A stretch of 64,000 nucleotides of DNA from Lachnoclostridium sp. UBA5890 (lineage in GTDB: Bacteria; Bacillota; Clostridia; Lachnospirales; Lachnospiraceae): the NCBI GenBank assembly GCA_002431395.1, contig DJEU01000018.1:15900-79899 (forward strand), in the 5' to 3' direction. This document shows positions 24,637 to 31,918 of this stretch, one piece after another. Both the position numbers and the translations under genes were made by a program. Below the pieces are notes generated by a model. That model made no database searches. It saw only the letters and a program-made list of their open reading frames with translations, and had not been told where the DNA came from. Every line of letters begins with the position of its first letter. The stretch's first letter is position 1.

Positions 24637-25860
24637 ATGAAAAAAACAATTACCAAACTGTTATTAACAGGGCTTCTCTGTACAGCAGTCTGGCAGATAA
24701 ATTCTGCAAAACCGGTGCAGGCAGAGGAACTGTCTGTGGCCTATGCACAAGCAGATCAAGTGGACAAGAGCAAAGTGACAGAACTGATTCTTCCGAAAGA
24801 GGGCAATCTTGTGCTTATGATGGCATGCTTTCGGAGAGTTCCGGGAGAAGAATATAAACCGGAAATATATCGTCATATTCACGCCTGTAATCCATTGTAT
24901 AATTATCCAAACTTAAAAAGGATAAAGGTAGAAGAAGGAAGCAGTCAATATGAATGCCGGGATGGAATATTGTATTCCTATCCCGAAGAGAAAGAAACGA
25001 AGCGGAGTCAGCTCCGACTTCAATGTGTACCGATGAACTATGAAGGGGTGGTGCATATCGGGAAGGATGTCATCGGTATAGGTGAGGCGGCGTTTGATCA
25101 ATGCGAGAAAGTTACTGCATTTGTGGTAGAAGAAGGAAATTCGCATTTCTATTCCAAGGATGGGGTTCTCTATGAAAAAATAGAGGACGATGGTGACAGG
25201 CTTGTGGCGTATCCGGCCGGAAAACGAGAGGAAAGATTCACCATTCCTTCTGCGGTGATGTATATACGAGATGCAGCATTTGCTTATAATAAATATTTGA
25301 AAGAAATAACATTTTGTGAAGATGTTGAAAATATTTTACCTGCTGTTTTTGAAAACTGTACATCCTTAGAGCGGGTTAATAACCTTCCTAAAGAATTGAA
25401 AACGATCGGAAATTGTGCTTTTGAAGGCTGTGAAAAACTTCAGTTGTTCGATCTTCCTAAAAATCTGACAAATATTTACGGACATGCATTTGAGGGAATA
25501 CCGGCAGTGAAGAAAATTGTATTCCCAGTAAAATGCAAAGAAGTGGAAGATACGGGATTGAAAATGATGGACGGCGGAGTGATGGAAGCCAAAGGCCCGT
25601 GGCTTTATATACGGGAAATTCCCAAAGAAGGAAATTATATTTTCAAAGGTTATAAAGAGACGAGTCTTTATAAAACGATGAAAAAAATGCCAAATGTGAC
25701 ATGCCAACCTTACAAGGATTCCCTTTATAAGCATAAAACAAAAAGGATAAAGAAGGGCGTAAAAGGCAAGGGAAAACCTTCTGTTTCCTGGTATAAAAAA
25801 AGAAAAAAGTCCTTTACATTAAGAATCCGGATCAGTTGGCGGGCATACATAAACTCTTAA
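24637..25860 (+). CDS. BspA-type leucine-rich repeat surface protein (zero frame)
   Basis: The zero-frame product has 407 residues. A signal peptide (KKTITKLLLTGLLCTAVWQ, cleavage near VQA) leads into BspA/LRR_5-type repeats such as IGIGEAAFDQCEKVTAFVVEEGN, IRDAAFAYNKYLKEITF, ILPAVFENCTSLERV, IGNCAFEGCEKLQLFDLP and IYGHAFEGIPAVKKIVFP. These repeats mediate adhesion in gut and oral bacteria. The final basic tail (KSFTLRIRISWRAYINS) does not look like protein of this type. The -1 frame entered at the heptamer A AAA AAG (25803-25809) instead continues smoothly into a GLUG domain. The gene is therefore either frame-broken or expressed through -1 frameshifting; see the next entry. Confidence 0.8.
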   Translation: MKKTITKLLLTGLLCTAVWQINSAKPVQAEELSVAYAQADQVDKSKVTELILPKEGNLVLMMACFRRVPGEEYKPEIYRHIHACNPLYNYPNLKRIKVEEGSSQYECRDGILYSYPEEKETKRSQLRLQCVPMNYEGVVHIGKDVIGIGEAAFDQCEKVTAFVVEEGNSHFYSKDGVLYEKIEDDGDRLVAYPAGKREERFTIPSAVMYIRDAAFAYNKYLKEITFCEDVENILPAVFENCTSLERVNNLPKELKTIGNCAFEGCEKLQLFDLPKNLTNIYGHAFEGIPAVKKIVFPVKCKEVEDTGLKMMDGGVMEAKGPWLYIREIPKEGNYIFKGYKETSLYKTMKKMPNVTCQPYKDSLYKHKTKRIKKGVKGKGKPSVSWYKKRKKSFTLRIRISWRAYINS

Positions 25861-26249
25861 AAAAAGGAATTGATTTTAAAGGTAAAAAAGTAGTTCTTAA
25901 AAAGGATCTGGATATGTCTTGCTATAAAAATTTTACGCCTCTTGGCTATTATTTAGATAAAACGAGGCGGTTTAACGGAATTTTCGATGGAAATGGAAAA
26001 ACGATTTATAATTTGTCGATTCATCGATATGAACAAAGTCAGATCGGTTTGTTTAGTGTTCTGAAAGGAACGGTAAGAGATCTGAAACTGAAAGGAACCA
26101 ATGTGTATGGGCGGCTGTACGTCGGCGGAATCGCTGGAAATCTTTTGTATGGAAAGATTGAGAATTGTAAGGTGTCCGGAACCGTAAAGGGTTACCATTA
26201 TATCAATAAAATTGGTGCGTATTTTTGGGATGATGAGGAAGAATTTTAA
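25809..26249 (+). CDS. GLUG-like C-terminal part of the same surface protein (-1 frame)
   Basis: This frame is open from 25809 without its own start or ribosome site. It reads VLYIKNPDQLAGIHKLLKKG, then VVLKKDLDMSC, FTPLGYYL, FNGIFDGNGKTIYNLSI, IGLFSVLKGTVRDLKL, and VGGIAGNLLYGKIENCKVSGTV. This is the standard order of a GLUG-type beta-helix domain found after leucine-rich repeats in secreted proteins. It must be the continuation of the upstream gene, which is out of frame by one base at A7-G-A6 (25795-25808). Together they would give about 537 residues. No cell-wall sorting signal is seen at the end (WDDEEEF). Confidence 0.7.
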   Translation, partial: VLYIKNPDQLAGIHKLLKKGIDFKGKKVVLKKDLDMSCYKNFTPLGYYLDKTRRFNGIFDGNGKTIYNLSIHRYEQSQIGLFSVLKGTVRDLKLKGTNVYGRLYVGGIAGNLLYGKIENCKVSGTVKGYHYINKIGAYFWDDEEEF

Positions 26250-26263
26250 ATGGAGGTATTTAT

Positions 26264-27400
26264 ATGAAAAAGAAAATGAAAAAAGTGGCAGCGTTGATGG
26301 GGCTAACAGCAGTTTTCATTGTTTCGGAAGTGCAGGGAAATGTGGGAGAAACCGCAGCGGCACAAAAGCAGGAGAATAAGATTACATACCAGAACAAGGT
26401 TTTTACAGAGAAGTTTGCAAAGAAAGTGAAATCAATTTCTTTTAGCAACAAAAAAACTACGGATGGCAAATGTATTCAGAATCTGTGTGAACTATTTGCA
26501 GGGCTTTCGATGGAGGAGACAACCGAGTTAAAAGGACGCTATGCCAATGATCCGGCAAAACCGGAAGAACTTGTGGCTGGAATCCCGGAACCGATCGTGT
26601 TTACATTGTCCGATAAAACAATTTATACTGCAGAGAGCACAGATACGCAAATGAAGGTGCAGATCAAAAAAGGAACGAAAGAAATTAGTACGAAGTATTA
26701 TAATTTAACAGCGTTTCTGTCCAATACATTTTGGGAAAATGTGTCCACTACAATAAAAGCGGATAAGGTCTATTCTTCTATCAAAATTGAACAGAATAAA
26801 AAATACAAATTAAAAGATTTTGTCCGGAAAATCAAAGGAATTTCTTGGGAAGCAGAGAAGTTTTATGCAGAGGCTTTCCGGGCAAAAAAGGTGAAATTGA
26901 GCGGTAAGGGAATTACCGTAAAAAATACTACATTTCAGGTTAAAAAAACAGGTACTTATACGGTGAAGATTAAGGCGAAAGGAAAGAACTACAAAATTCC
27001 GGTGACGGTAATTCCTAAGACATTAAAAGACAATGCAAAGCAAACGATGTGTGTGGCGATGACACAGCCGGTAATGGGACTTGAAAACCAGACTGGTCCG
27101 GCTTATAAAACAGTTACTATTTCGGATAAAAAGGTATTGAAAATAATTAGAGATAAAATGAATGCGGCAAAGTATCAATTTGATTTTTCGGAAGCACAGA
27201 AACACCGTGCAGGCGATATGTCAATTAGTCTATGTTATTTTGATGAAAAAGGAGAGACGATCCGCATGCTCAAATTATCGGAAAAAGGAATCCGAGATGT
27301 TTCCACAGAAGGATATTGGACAAATTCTTCAGAGGCAAAGGCGTTGTACAATTACCTGGAACTGTTTTTTGATGCGTCGGGAACAATTGTAAGAAAATAA
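26264..27400 (+). CDS. Secreted protein of unknown function with Ig-like region
   Basis: The 378-residue protein has a signal peptide (MKKKMKKVAALMGLTAVFIVS, cleavage probably near ETAAA) and no membrane anchor. It is Lys-rich. A segment about two-thirds along (KVKLSGKGITVKNTTFQVKKTGTYTVKIKAKGKNYKIPVTVIP) looks like a bacterial Ig-like domain. The remainder is not recognised. It follows the BspA/GLUG gene by 14 nt with a TGGAGG site, so the two are likely co-transcribed surface or secreted factors. There is no sign of an enzyme motif. Confidence 0.65.
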   Translation: MKKKMKKVAALMGLTAVFIVSEVQGNVGETAAAQKQENKITYQNKVFTEKFAKKVKSISFSNKKTTDGKCIQNLCELFAGLSMEETTELKGRYANDPAKPEELVAGIPEPIVFTLSDKTIYTAESTDTQMKVQIKKGTKEISTKYYNLTAFLSNTFWENVSTTIKADKVYSSIKIEQNKKYKLKDFVRKIKGISWEAEKFYAEAFRAKKVKLSGKGITVKNTTFQVKKTGTYTVKIKAKGKNYKIPVTVIPKTLKDNAKQTMCVAMTQPVMGLENQTGPAYKTVTISDKKVLKIIRDKMNAAKYQFDFSEAQKHRAGDMSISLCYFDEKGETIRMLKLSEKGIRDVSTEGYWTNSSEAKALYNYLELFFDASGTIVRK

Positions 27401-27411
27401 GAAGGAAATTC

Positions 27412-27438
27412 ACATTTTTCAAACATTTGCATAAAATA
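27412..27438 (+). promoter_or_regulatory. Possible mother-cell (sigma-K/E type) promoter
   Basis: AC (27412-27413), a 16-bp spacer and CATAAAATA (27430-27438) match the sigma-K pattern AC-N16/17-CATANNNTA. The motif carries little information, but the next gene has a SpoIID-like domain, so mother-cell expression would make sense. Confidence 0.3.
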
Positions 27439-27458
27439 CAAGTAACAAAACGATTTTG

Positions 27459-28757
27459 GTGAATGCTTTGAATACAACAACACCCCGTCCGGAGCTTTTT
27501 GCTTCGGTCACTTCTTCGGATACCGAAGGATTATTGGATGTCAATGTTACTTCAGAAGTGAATAACCGCCCGATTGACGGCGCGCAGGTTCAGATAACGC
27601 GAGACAGTGATCCGGAACAGATCATTGAACAGACTACGACAAATTCGCTCGGGCAGATTCCTGAGCTGACACTTCCGGCACCGCCTGTAGATTACAGCAT
27701 GGAGCCTGGTGCCAACAAGCCGTATGCCGAATATACGATTACGATTACGGCACCCGGATTTGAACCGTTTCGAGTCAGTGGTGCGGAGATTTTTTCCGGC
27801 GAAACGGCAATCCAAAATGCTTCGCTTCTTCCCACTTCGCCGGCAATCAGCGGTGACACGGAACTTTTTGTCATTCCGGATCATACGCTTTGGGGAGATT
27901 ATCCGCCAAAGATTGCGGAAAATGAGATCAAATCCATTGATGAAACCGGTGAGATCGTACTGAGCAGGGTAGTTATTCCCGAATACATCGTTGTCCACAA
28001 TGGACCGCCAAGCGACCGCTCTGCGAAGGACTATTATGTCCCATACCGCGATTATATTAAAAATGTAGCGAGTAGCGAGATTTATTCGACTTGGCCGGAA
28101 GCGACGTTACAGGCAAATATTCTGGCAATCCAGTCATTTACGTTGAACCGTGTTTTTACAGAGTGGTATCGCAATAAAGGATATGACTTTACAATCACAA
28201 GTTCGACGGCTTATGATCATAAATGGATTCCAAACCGCAATGTGTTCGAAAGTATTTCGAATGTGGTGGATGAGATCTTTAGCAATTATCTTTCCCGTCC
28301 AGGTGTATTGCAGCCGATTCTGACGCAGTATTGCGATGGGAAAAATGTTACCTGTCCGAACTGGATGAGCCAATGGGGAAGTAAATCTTTGGGAGACCGT
28401 GGGTATACGGCGATTGAGATTCTTCGAAATTATTATGGAAGTTCCATGTATATCAATGCGACCGATGTGATCTCAGGCATTCCGTCTTCGTATCCGGGTT
28501 CGCCGCTTCGTGTCGGAGATTCCGGTGATAAGGTGCGCCAGATGCAGGCACAGCTCAATGTCATTTCGGATGCGTACCCGCTTATTCCGAAAATTGCGGA
28601 GGATGGAATCTTTGGCCCGGCGACCGAAGAGGCTGTCAAAACCTTCCAGCAGATCTTTAAATTAACACAGGATGGAATCGTTGGTTTCCAGACCTGGTAT
28701 AAAATTTCAGAAATTTATGTCGGCGTGAGCCGAATTGCAGAGGGCGTGGCTAGATAG
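27459..28757 (+). CDS. SpoIID/LytB-like domain plus peptidoglycan-binding domain protein
   Basis: This protein of about 432 residues begins with a transthyretin/carboxypeptidase-regulatory-like fold (LLDVNVTSEVNNRPIDGAQVQIT ... YTITITAPGFEPFRVSGAEIFSG). A SpoIID/LytB-like region follows (VHNGPPSDRSAKDYYVPYRDYIKNVASSEIYSTWPEATLQANILAIQSF; later MSQWGSKSLGDRGYTAIEILRNYYG). A C-terminal PG_binding_1 domain completes it (LRVGDSGDKVRQMQAQLNVI ... AEDGIFGPATEEAVKTFQ). It has no signal peptide. The start is uncertain: TTG 27456, GTG 27459 and TTG 27468 are in frame, none with a clear ribosome site. The domains point to spore cortex or coat peptidoglycan. Confidence 0.8.
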   Translation: MNALNTTTPRPELFASVTSSDTEGLLDVNVTSEVNNRPIDGAQVQITRDSDPEQIIEQTTTNSLGQIPELTLPAPPVDYSMEPGANKPYAEYTITITAPGFEPFRVSGAEIFSGETAIQNASLLPTSPAISGDTELFVIPDHTLWGDYPPKIAENEIKSIDETGEIVLSRVVIPEYIVVHNGPPSDRSAKDYYVPYRDYIKNVASSEIYSTWPEATLQANILAIQSFTLNRVFTEWYRNKGYDFTITSSTAYDHKWIPNRNVFESISNVVDEIFSNYLSRPGVLQPILTQYCDGKNVTCPNWMSQWGSKSLGDRGYTAIEILRNYYGSSMYINATDVISGIPSSYPGSPLRVGDSGDKVRQMQAQLNVISDAYPLIPKIAEDGIFGPATEEAVKTFQQIFKLTQDGIVGFQTWYKISEIYVGVSRIAEGVAR

Positions 28758-28769
28758 CTGCGCCTTTTT
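28743..28769 (+). terminator. Terminator overlapping the stop of the SpoIID-like gene
   Basis: GGCG (28743-28746) and CGCC (28761-28764), with inner GCTA/TAGC pairing, form a stem that contains the stop codon and is followed by five T. Confidence 0.6.
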
Positions 28770-28791
28770 CGTTTGAATCCTTGGTTGATAA

Positions 28792-29293
28792 CTATACTTT
28801 TTCGGATTCCAGTTCTTTTAGCAGATGAATTTTTAAATCGGTTATATGCTGTCGGAAATAATTCTTATTGGAAGCTTCAAAATTAAGAATTCGGTTCAAC
28901 TTATAGTGCAGTGCTTGTAATAAATGGGGATTTTTTATTATGTGAAGTTTGTTGTCGGAACCAAGATGTTCTTCTGAAATATATTTATCTGTTATGGGAA
29001 TCGCATCTGAAATAAAAAATATTGATTTATTTGTAGTTCTTCCTATATGGTAATAGCAGCATCTAAGATCTCTGGTTGGTTTATTCATAAAAGATTTAAT
29101 TCGTTCCATGGCTTTATCATCTCTATGATTGACTTTCCCAACAGGGATTGCCCAATATATATAAATCAGGGTGTTCCGTTGATTGCATTAAGCAAACGAT
29201 GGGGCGTTTCTTTTGATCGTTCCATTCGCCACCTAGATTTCGGATTAGTTGTTTGAAATCTTCGGTAATATAGTACATTCCGTTTTTAATCAT
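28792..29293 (-). pseudogene. Type III toxin (ToxN/CptN-like), frame broken at a TA repeat
   Basis: On the minus strand an ATG at 29293 with AAGGAGA opens a frame (MIKNGMYYITEDFKQL ... QKKRPIVCLMQSTEHPDLY) that stops at 29123. The second frame, open through to 28792, supplies the rest: YWAIPVGKVNHRDDKAMERI, CYYHIGRTTNKSIFFISDAI, IIKNPHLLQALHYKLNRIL, FRQHITDLK. The join falls in a (TA)4 tract (29155-29163); gaining one TA or losing two restores a protein of about 165 residues. The K-R-P-x-V core and Y-x-A-x-P resemble ToxN/AbiQ endoribonucleases. The preceding tandem-repeat RNA and terminator are the defining context of type III toxin-antitoxin systems. Assignment to the CptN branch is inference from repeat size and host group. 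As written, the toxin is inactive. Confidence 0.7.
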
Positions 29294-29310
29294 ATCTCTC
29301 CTTTATGTAA

Positions 29311-29337
29311 AAGAGCTAATGTAAAACATTAGCTCTT
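29311..29337 (-). terminator. Attenuating terminator between antitoxin RNA and toxin
   Basis: AAGAGCTAATG (29311-29321) and CATTAGCTCTT (29327-29337) form a perfect stem with a 5-nt loop. On the minus strand it is followed by only TTTAC, so some read-through into the toxin gene is expected, as in known type III systems. Confidence 0.75.
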
Positions 29338-29341
29338 ATAA

Positions 29342-29458
29342 CAATGTTTCTTTGTCGCACATTGTGAAGCGTGTTTGAATAAGCAATGTTTGAGCACACA
29401 TTGCGAAGTGCCTTTGCATAAACAATGTTTCTTTGTCGCACATTGTGAAGCGTGTTTG
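29342..29458 (-). repeat. Three tandem antitoxin repeats, period 39-42 nt
   Basis: Units begin with CAATGTTT at plus-strand positions 29342, 29384 and 29423. Units one and three share 36 identical bases (29342-29377 and 29423-29458); the middle unit keeps CAATGTTT, CACATTG and CGAAG but differs elsewhere. There are no conserved spacers, so this is not a CRISPR array. Confidence 0.85.
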
Positions 29459-29488
29459 TCACAGAAATCTTTTTGATTTCTTAGTCAT

Positions 29489-29516
29489 ATTATACACAAT
29501 TACAAAGAAAAAGCAA
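29489..29516 (-). promoter_or_regulatory. Promoter of the type III antitoxin RNA
   Basis: On the minus strand, TTGCTT (29516-29511), a 16-bp spacer and a perfect TATAAT (29494-29489) precede the repeat RNA. Confidence 0.7.
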
Positions 29517-29584
29517 TTGTGAATCATTAACAAAAATATTTGTAAGGGTTTGTATGGTTTTACATTTTAAACAAGAGAAAGTAT

Positions 29585-29613
29585 TTGCATACTTTATCAA
29601 AAAGGTGTATAAT
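29585..29613 (+). promoter_or_regulatory. serS promoter
   Basis: TTGCAT (29585-29590), 17 bp and TATAAT (29608-29613). The start of transcription would be under 30 nt before the serS ATG, which leaves no room for a T-box leader. Confidence 0.7.
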
Positions 29614-29646
29614 AGACCCGATTATATTTTAGGAGGAACACTCATT

Positions 29647-30927
29647 ATGTTGGATATCAAATTTTTACGGGAAAATCCGGATGTTGTAAAACAGAATATC
29701 AAAAATAAATTTCAGGACCGCAAACTTCCTCTCGTAGATGAAGTGATCGCATTGGACAAAGAGAGCCGTGCAACTCAGCAGGAAGCGGACGAGCTGCGTG
29801 CGAAGAGAAAGAAAATTTCGAAAAATATCGGCGGTTTGATGGCACAGGGTAAAAAAGAAGAAGCAGAAGCTTTGAAGGCAGAAGTAGCACAGGGCGCAGA
29901 GCGTCTTGCTGAATTGGAAAAGAAAGAGACAGAACTGGCAGAAAAGATTAAAGAGATCATGATGACGATTCCGAATATCATTGATCCAAGTGTGCCGATT
30001 GGAAAAGATGACAGTGAAAATGTTGAGATTGAACGATTTGGGGAACCGGTTGTGCCGGATTTTGAAATTCCATATCATACGGAAATTATGGAAAAATTTG
30101 ATGGGATTGATTTGGATGCAGCACGTGATGTGGCCGGAAACGGATTTTACTATCTGATGGGTGACATTGCAAGACTTCATTCGGCTGTGATCTCTTATGC
30201 AAGAGATTTTATGATTGACCGTGGATTTACGTATTGTGTACCACCTTTTATGATCCGCAGTAACGTAGTAACCGGTGTAATGAGTTTTGATGAGATGGAT
30301 GCCATGATGTACAAGATCGAGGGCGAAGACCTTTATCTGATCGGTACAAGTGAGCACTCCATGATCGGTAAATTTATCGATAAGATTCTGCCTGAGGAAA
30401 AACTGCCTCAGACGTTGACAAGCTATTCTCCTTGCTTCCGTAAAGAGAAAGGAGCACATGGAATCGAAGAACGTGGTGTATACCGCATTCACCAGTTTGA
30501 AAAACAGGAAATGATCGTGGTATGTAAACCGGAAGAGAGTAAAATGTGGTTTGACAAATTATGGCAGAACACGGTAGATTTGTTCCGTTCTTTGGACATC
30601 CCGGTTCGTACACTTGAGTGTTGTTCCGGTGACCTCGCAGATTTGAAAGTAAAATCCATCGATGTAGAGGCATGGTCTCCACGTCAGAAGAAATATTTCG
30701 AAGTAGGAAGCTGTTCGAATCTTGGAGATGCACAGGCACGCCGCTTGAAAATCCGTGTTGTGGGAGAAAATGGAAAATATTTTGCTCACACATTAAACAA
30801 TACCGTAGTAGCGCCGCCTCGTATGTTGATCGCTTTCCTGGAAAACAACTTGAATGCAGACGGTTCGGTTAATATTCCAAAAGCACTGCAGCCATACATG
30901 GGCGGAAAAGAAAAAATTGAAGCATAA
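29647..30927 (+). CDS. serS: Seryl-tRNA synthetase
   Basis: This 426-residue class II synthetase charges tRNA-Ser. It begins MLDIKFLRENPDVVKQNI, the conserved N-terminus, and continues into the long antiparallel coiled coil that grips the tRNA variable arm (about 30-105). The catalytic core shows the class II motifs: SPCFRKEKGAHGIEERGVYRIHQFEKQEM for motif 2, and HTLNNTVVAPPRMLIAFLENN with its Gly/Arg region for motif 3. TSEHSMIGKF binds serine. The ATG at 29647 follows AGGAGG (29631-29636). An in-frame upstream extension to 29554 covers the promoter and is not coding. Confidence 0.97.
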   Translation: MLDIKFLRENPDVVKQNIKNKFQDRKLPLVDEVIALDKESRATQQEADELRAKRKKISKNIGGLMAQGKKEEAEALKAEVAQGAERLAELEKKETELAEKIKEIMMTIPNIIDPSVPIGKDDSENVEIERFGEPVVPDFEIPYHTEIMEKFDGIDLDAARDVAGNGFYYLMGDIARLHSAVISYARDFMIDRGFTYCVPPFMIRSNVVTGVMSFDEMDAMMYKIEGEDLYLIGTSEHSMIGKFIDKILPEEKLPQTLTSYSPCFRKEKGAHGIEERGVYRIHQFEKQEMIVVCKPEESKMWFDKLWQNTVDLFRSLDIPVRTLECCSGDLADLKVKSIDVEAWSPRQKKYFEVGSCSNLGDAQARRLKIRVVGENGKYFAHTLNNTVVAPPRMLIAFLENNLNADGSVNIPKALQPYMGGKEKIEA

Positions 30928-31009
30928 TCAGAAACTATAGAATACATAAGAGGAGCTATACTCTGCCCGGCGGAGATGGTTCCTTTTGTGCCGAGAAAAG
31001 GGGAAGTGG

Positions 31010-31918
31010 ATGAAAAAACTAAAATCACTTGGTTTTGCCGTAATATATCTTTTGATACCGATTGTACTTCAGCTTACATTGTCAGCGATGATATCCTTTC
31101 ATATTGTGGCGGTACGGCTGCTCTATGGTATAGAATACGATGCGGACAAAATGTCAGCATGGATTTCTTCTGCACAGATCAATATGATTCTGATCATGCT
31201 TATCAATGCGACCATTATTGTGGGCGTTGGTATCTGGTACTGGTATGTGCGAAAAGTGCATCAGCCGGTAAAAGAGACTGGAAGATACCACAGGATTTTG
31301 AGACCGCAGGCAATTTTGACGATCCTGTTTTTGGCATTTGCCTCCCAGTTTGTGTGTAACATTTTGATGAGTGTATTTCAAAATCTGTTTCCGGCAATTT
31401 ATGCCGATTATGTGAAACTTGCCGATACGATGAGTTTGAAAACGATGCCGGCACCGGCGATGATCGCGATTGTAGGCATCTTTGGGCCGATTGCGGAAGA
31501 ACTGGTATTTCGAGGTATGGTATTCCGGACGCTGCGGAAAGGGTTCCCATTTGTTGTGGCAGCACTTCTTTCCGGGGTGTGCTTTGGTATCTACCATATG
31601 AACTGGGTGCAGGGTGTGTATGCTTCCTGCCTCGGAGTGGTTTTGGCATTTGTATATGAGCGTACCCGGAGTATACTGGGCGCGGTATTATTTCATATGT
31701 TTTTTAATTGCAGCAGTTATTTGCTGGAGCTGTTGGGAAATGTATTGCCAGACGGCGTACTTGGTTTGGTGTATCTGATCGCAACGGCAGTTTCAATGGT
31801 AGCATTTGTCCCATTGTTGAGAAAGGTGGCACGGTTATTCCCGGTGTCGAAAAAAGAGCTACAAAAAAGAAAAGAAACATCGATGATTCAGGAGGAAGAA
31901 GACGATGAGAACGTTTGA
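31010..31918 (+). CDS. CPBP family intramembrane metalloprotease
   Basis: This 302-residue membrane protein has about eight hydrophobic helices. It carries the CPBP (Abi) signature: motif 1 EELVFRGMVFR at 163-173 (glutamate pair), motif 2 FGIYH with H196, and motif 3 FHMFFN with H229 and N233. Related proteins include Rce1-type proteases and bacteriocin immunity proteins; the substrate here is unknown. The ATG at 31010 follows AAAAGGGGAAG. The last 14 nt overlap the alaA start, so the two are coupled although no functional link is obvious. The C-terminus is charged and cytosolic (KKELQKRKETS). Confidence 0.88.
   Translation: MKKLKSLGFAVIYLLIPIVLQLTLSAMISFHIVAVRLLYGIEYDADKMSAWISSAQINMILIMLINATIIVGVGIWYWYVRKVHQPVKETGRYHRILRPQAILTILFLAFASQFVCNILMSVFQNLFPAIYADYVKLADTMSLKTMPAPAMIAIVGIFGPIAEELVFRGMVFRTLRKGFPFVVAALLSGVCFGIYHMNWVQGVYASCLGVVLAFVYERTRSILGAVLFHMFFNCSSYLLELLGNVLPDGVLGLVYLIATAVSMVAFVPLLRKVARLFPVSKKELQKRKETSMIQEEEDDENV

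Larger units (their letters stand above)
29311..29482 (-). ncRNA. Type III antitoxin RNA (CptI/ToxI-like)
   Basis: Transcribed leftward from the promoter at 29489-29516, this RNA starts near 29482. It opens with a small hairpin (AGAAATC/GATTTCT, plus-strand 29463-29481), contains three tandem units of about 40 nt (29342-29458) and ends at a perfect 11-bp hairpin (29311-29337) just before the toxin gene. This is the type III layout, in which each processed repeat folds as a pseudoknot and binds one toxin monomer, with the terminator setting the RNA to mRNA ratio. The first and last units are almost identical; the middle one is diverged and 3 nt shorter. The pseudoknot itself was not modelled. 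Confidence 0.7.

Noticed and set aside
29047..29256. Plus-strand 69-codon ORF over the toxin locus
   Set aside because: It has no ribosome site and is antisense to the better-supported toxin reading frames and their control elements.
29342..29458. CRISPR-like array
   Set aside because: Units are contiguous tandem repeats with no unique spacers and no cas genes; they fit a type III antitoxin RNA.
29461..29646. T-box leader before serS
   Set aside because: The serS promoter lies under 35 bp before the ATG, leaving no room for a T-box.
30976..31359. 127-codon plus-strand ORF overlapping the CPBP protease
   Set aside because: It is a shadow in another frame of a gene with clear motifs and a better ribosome site.
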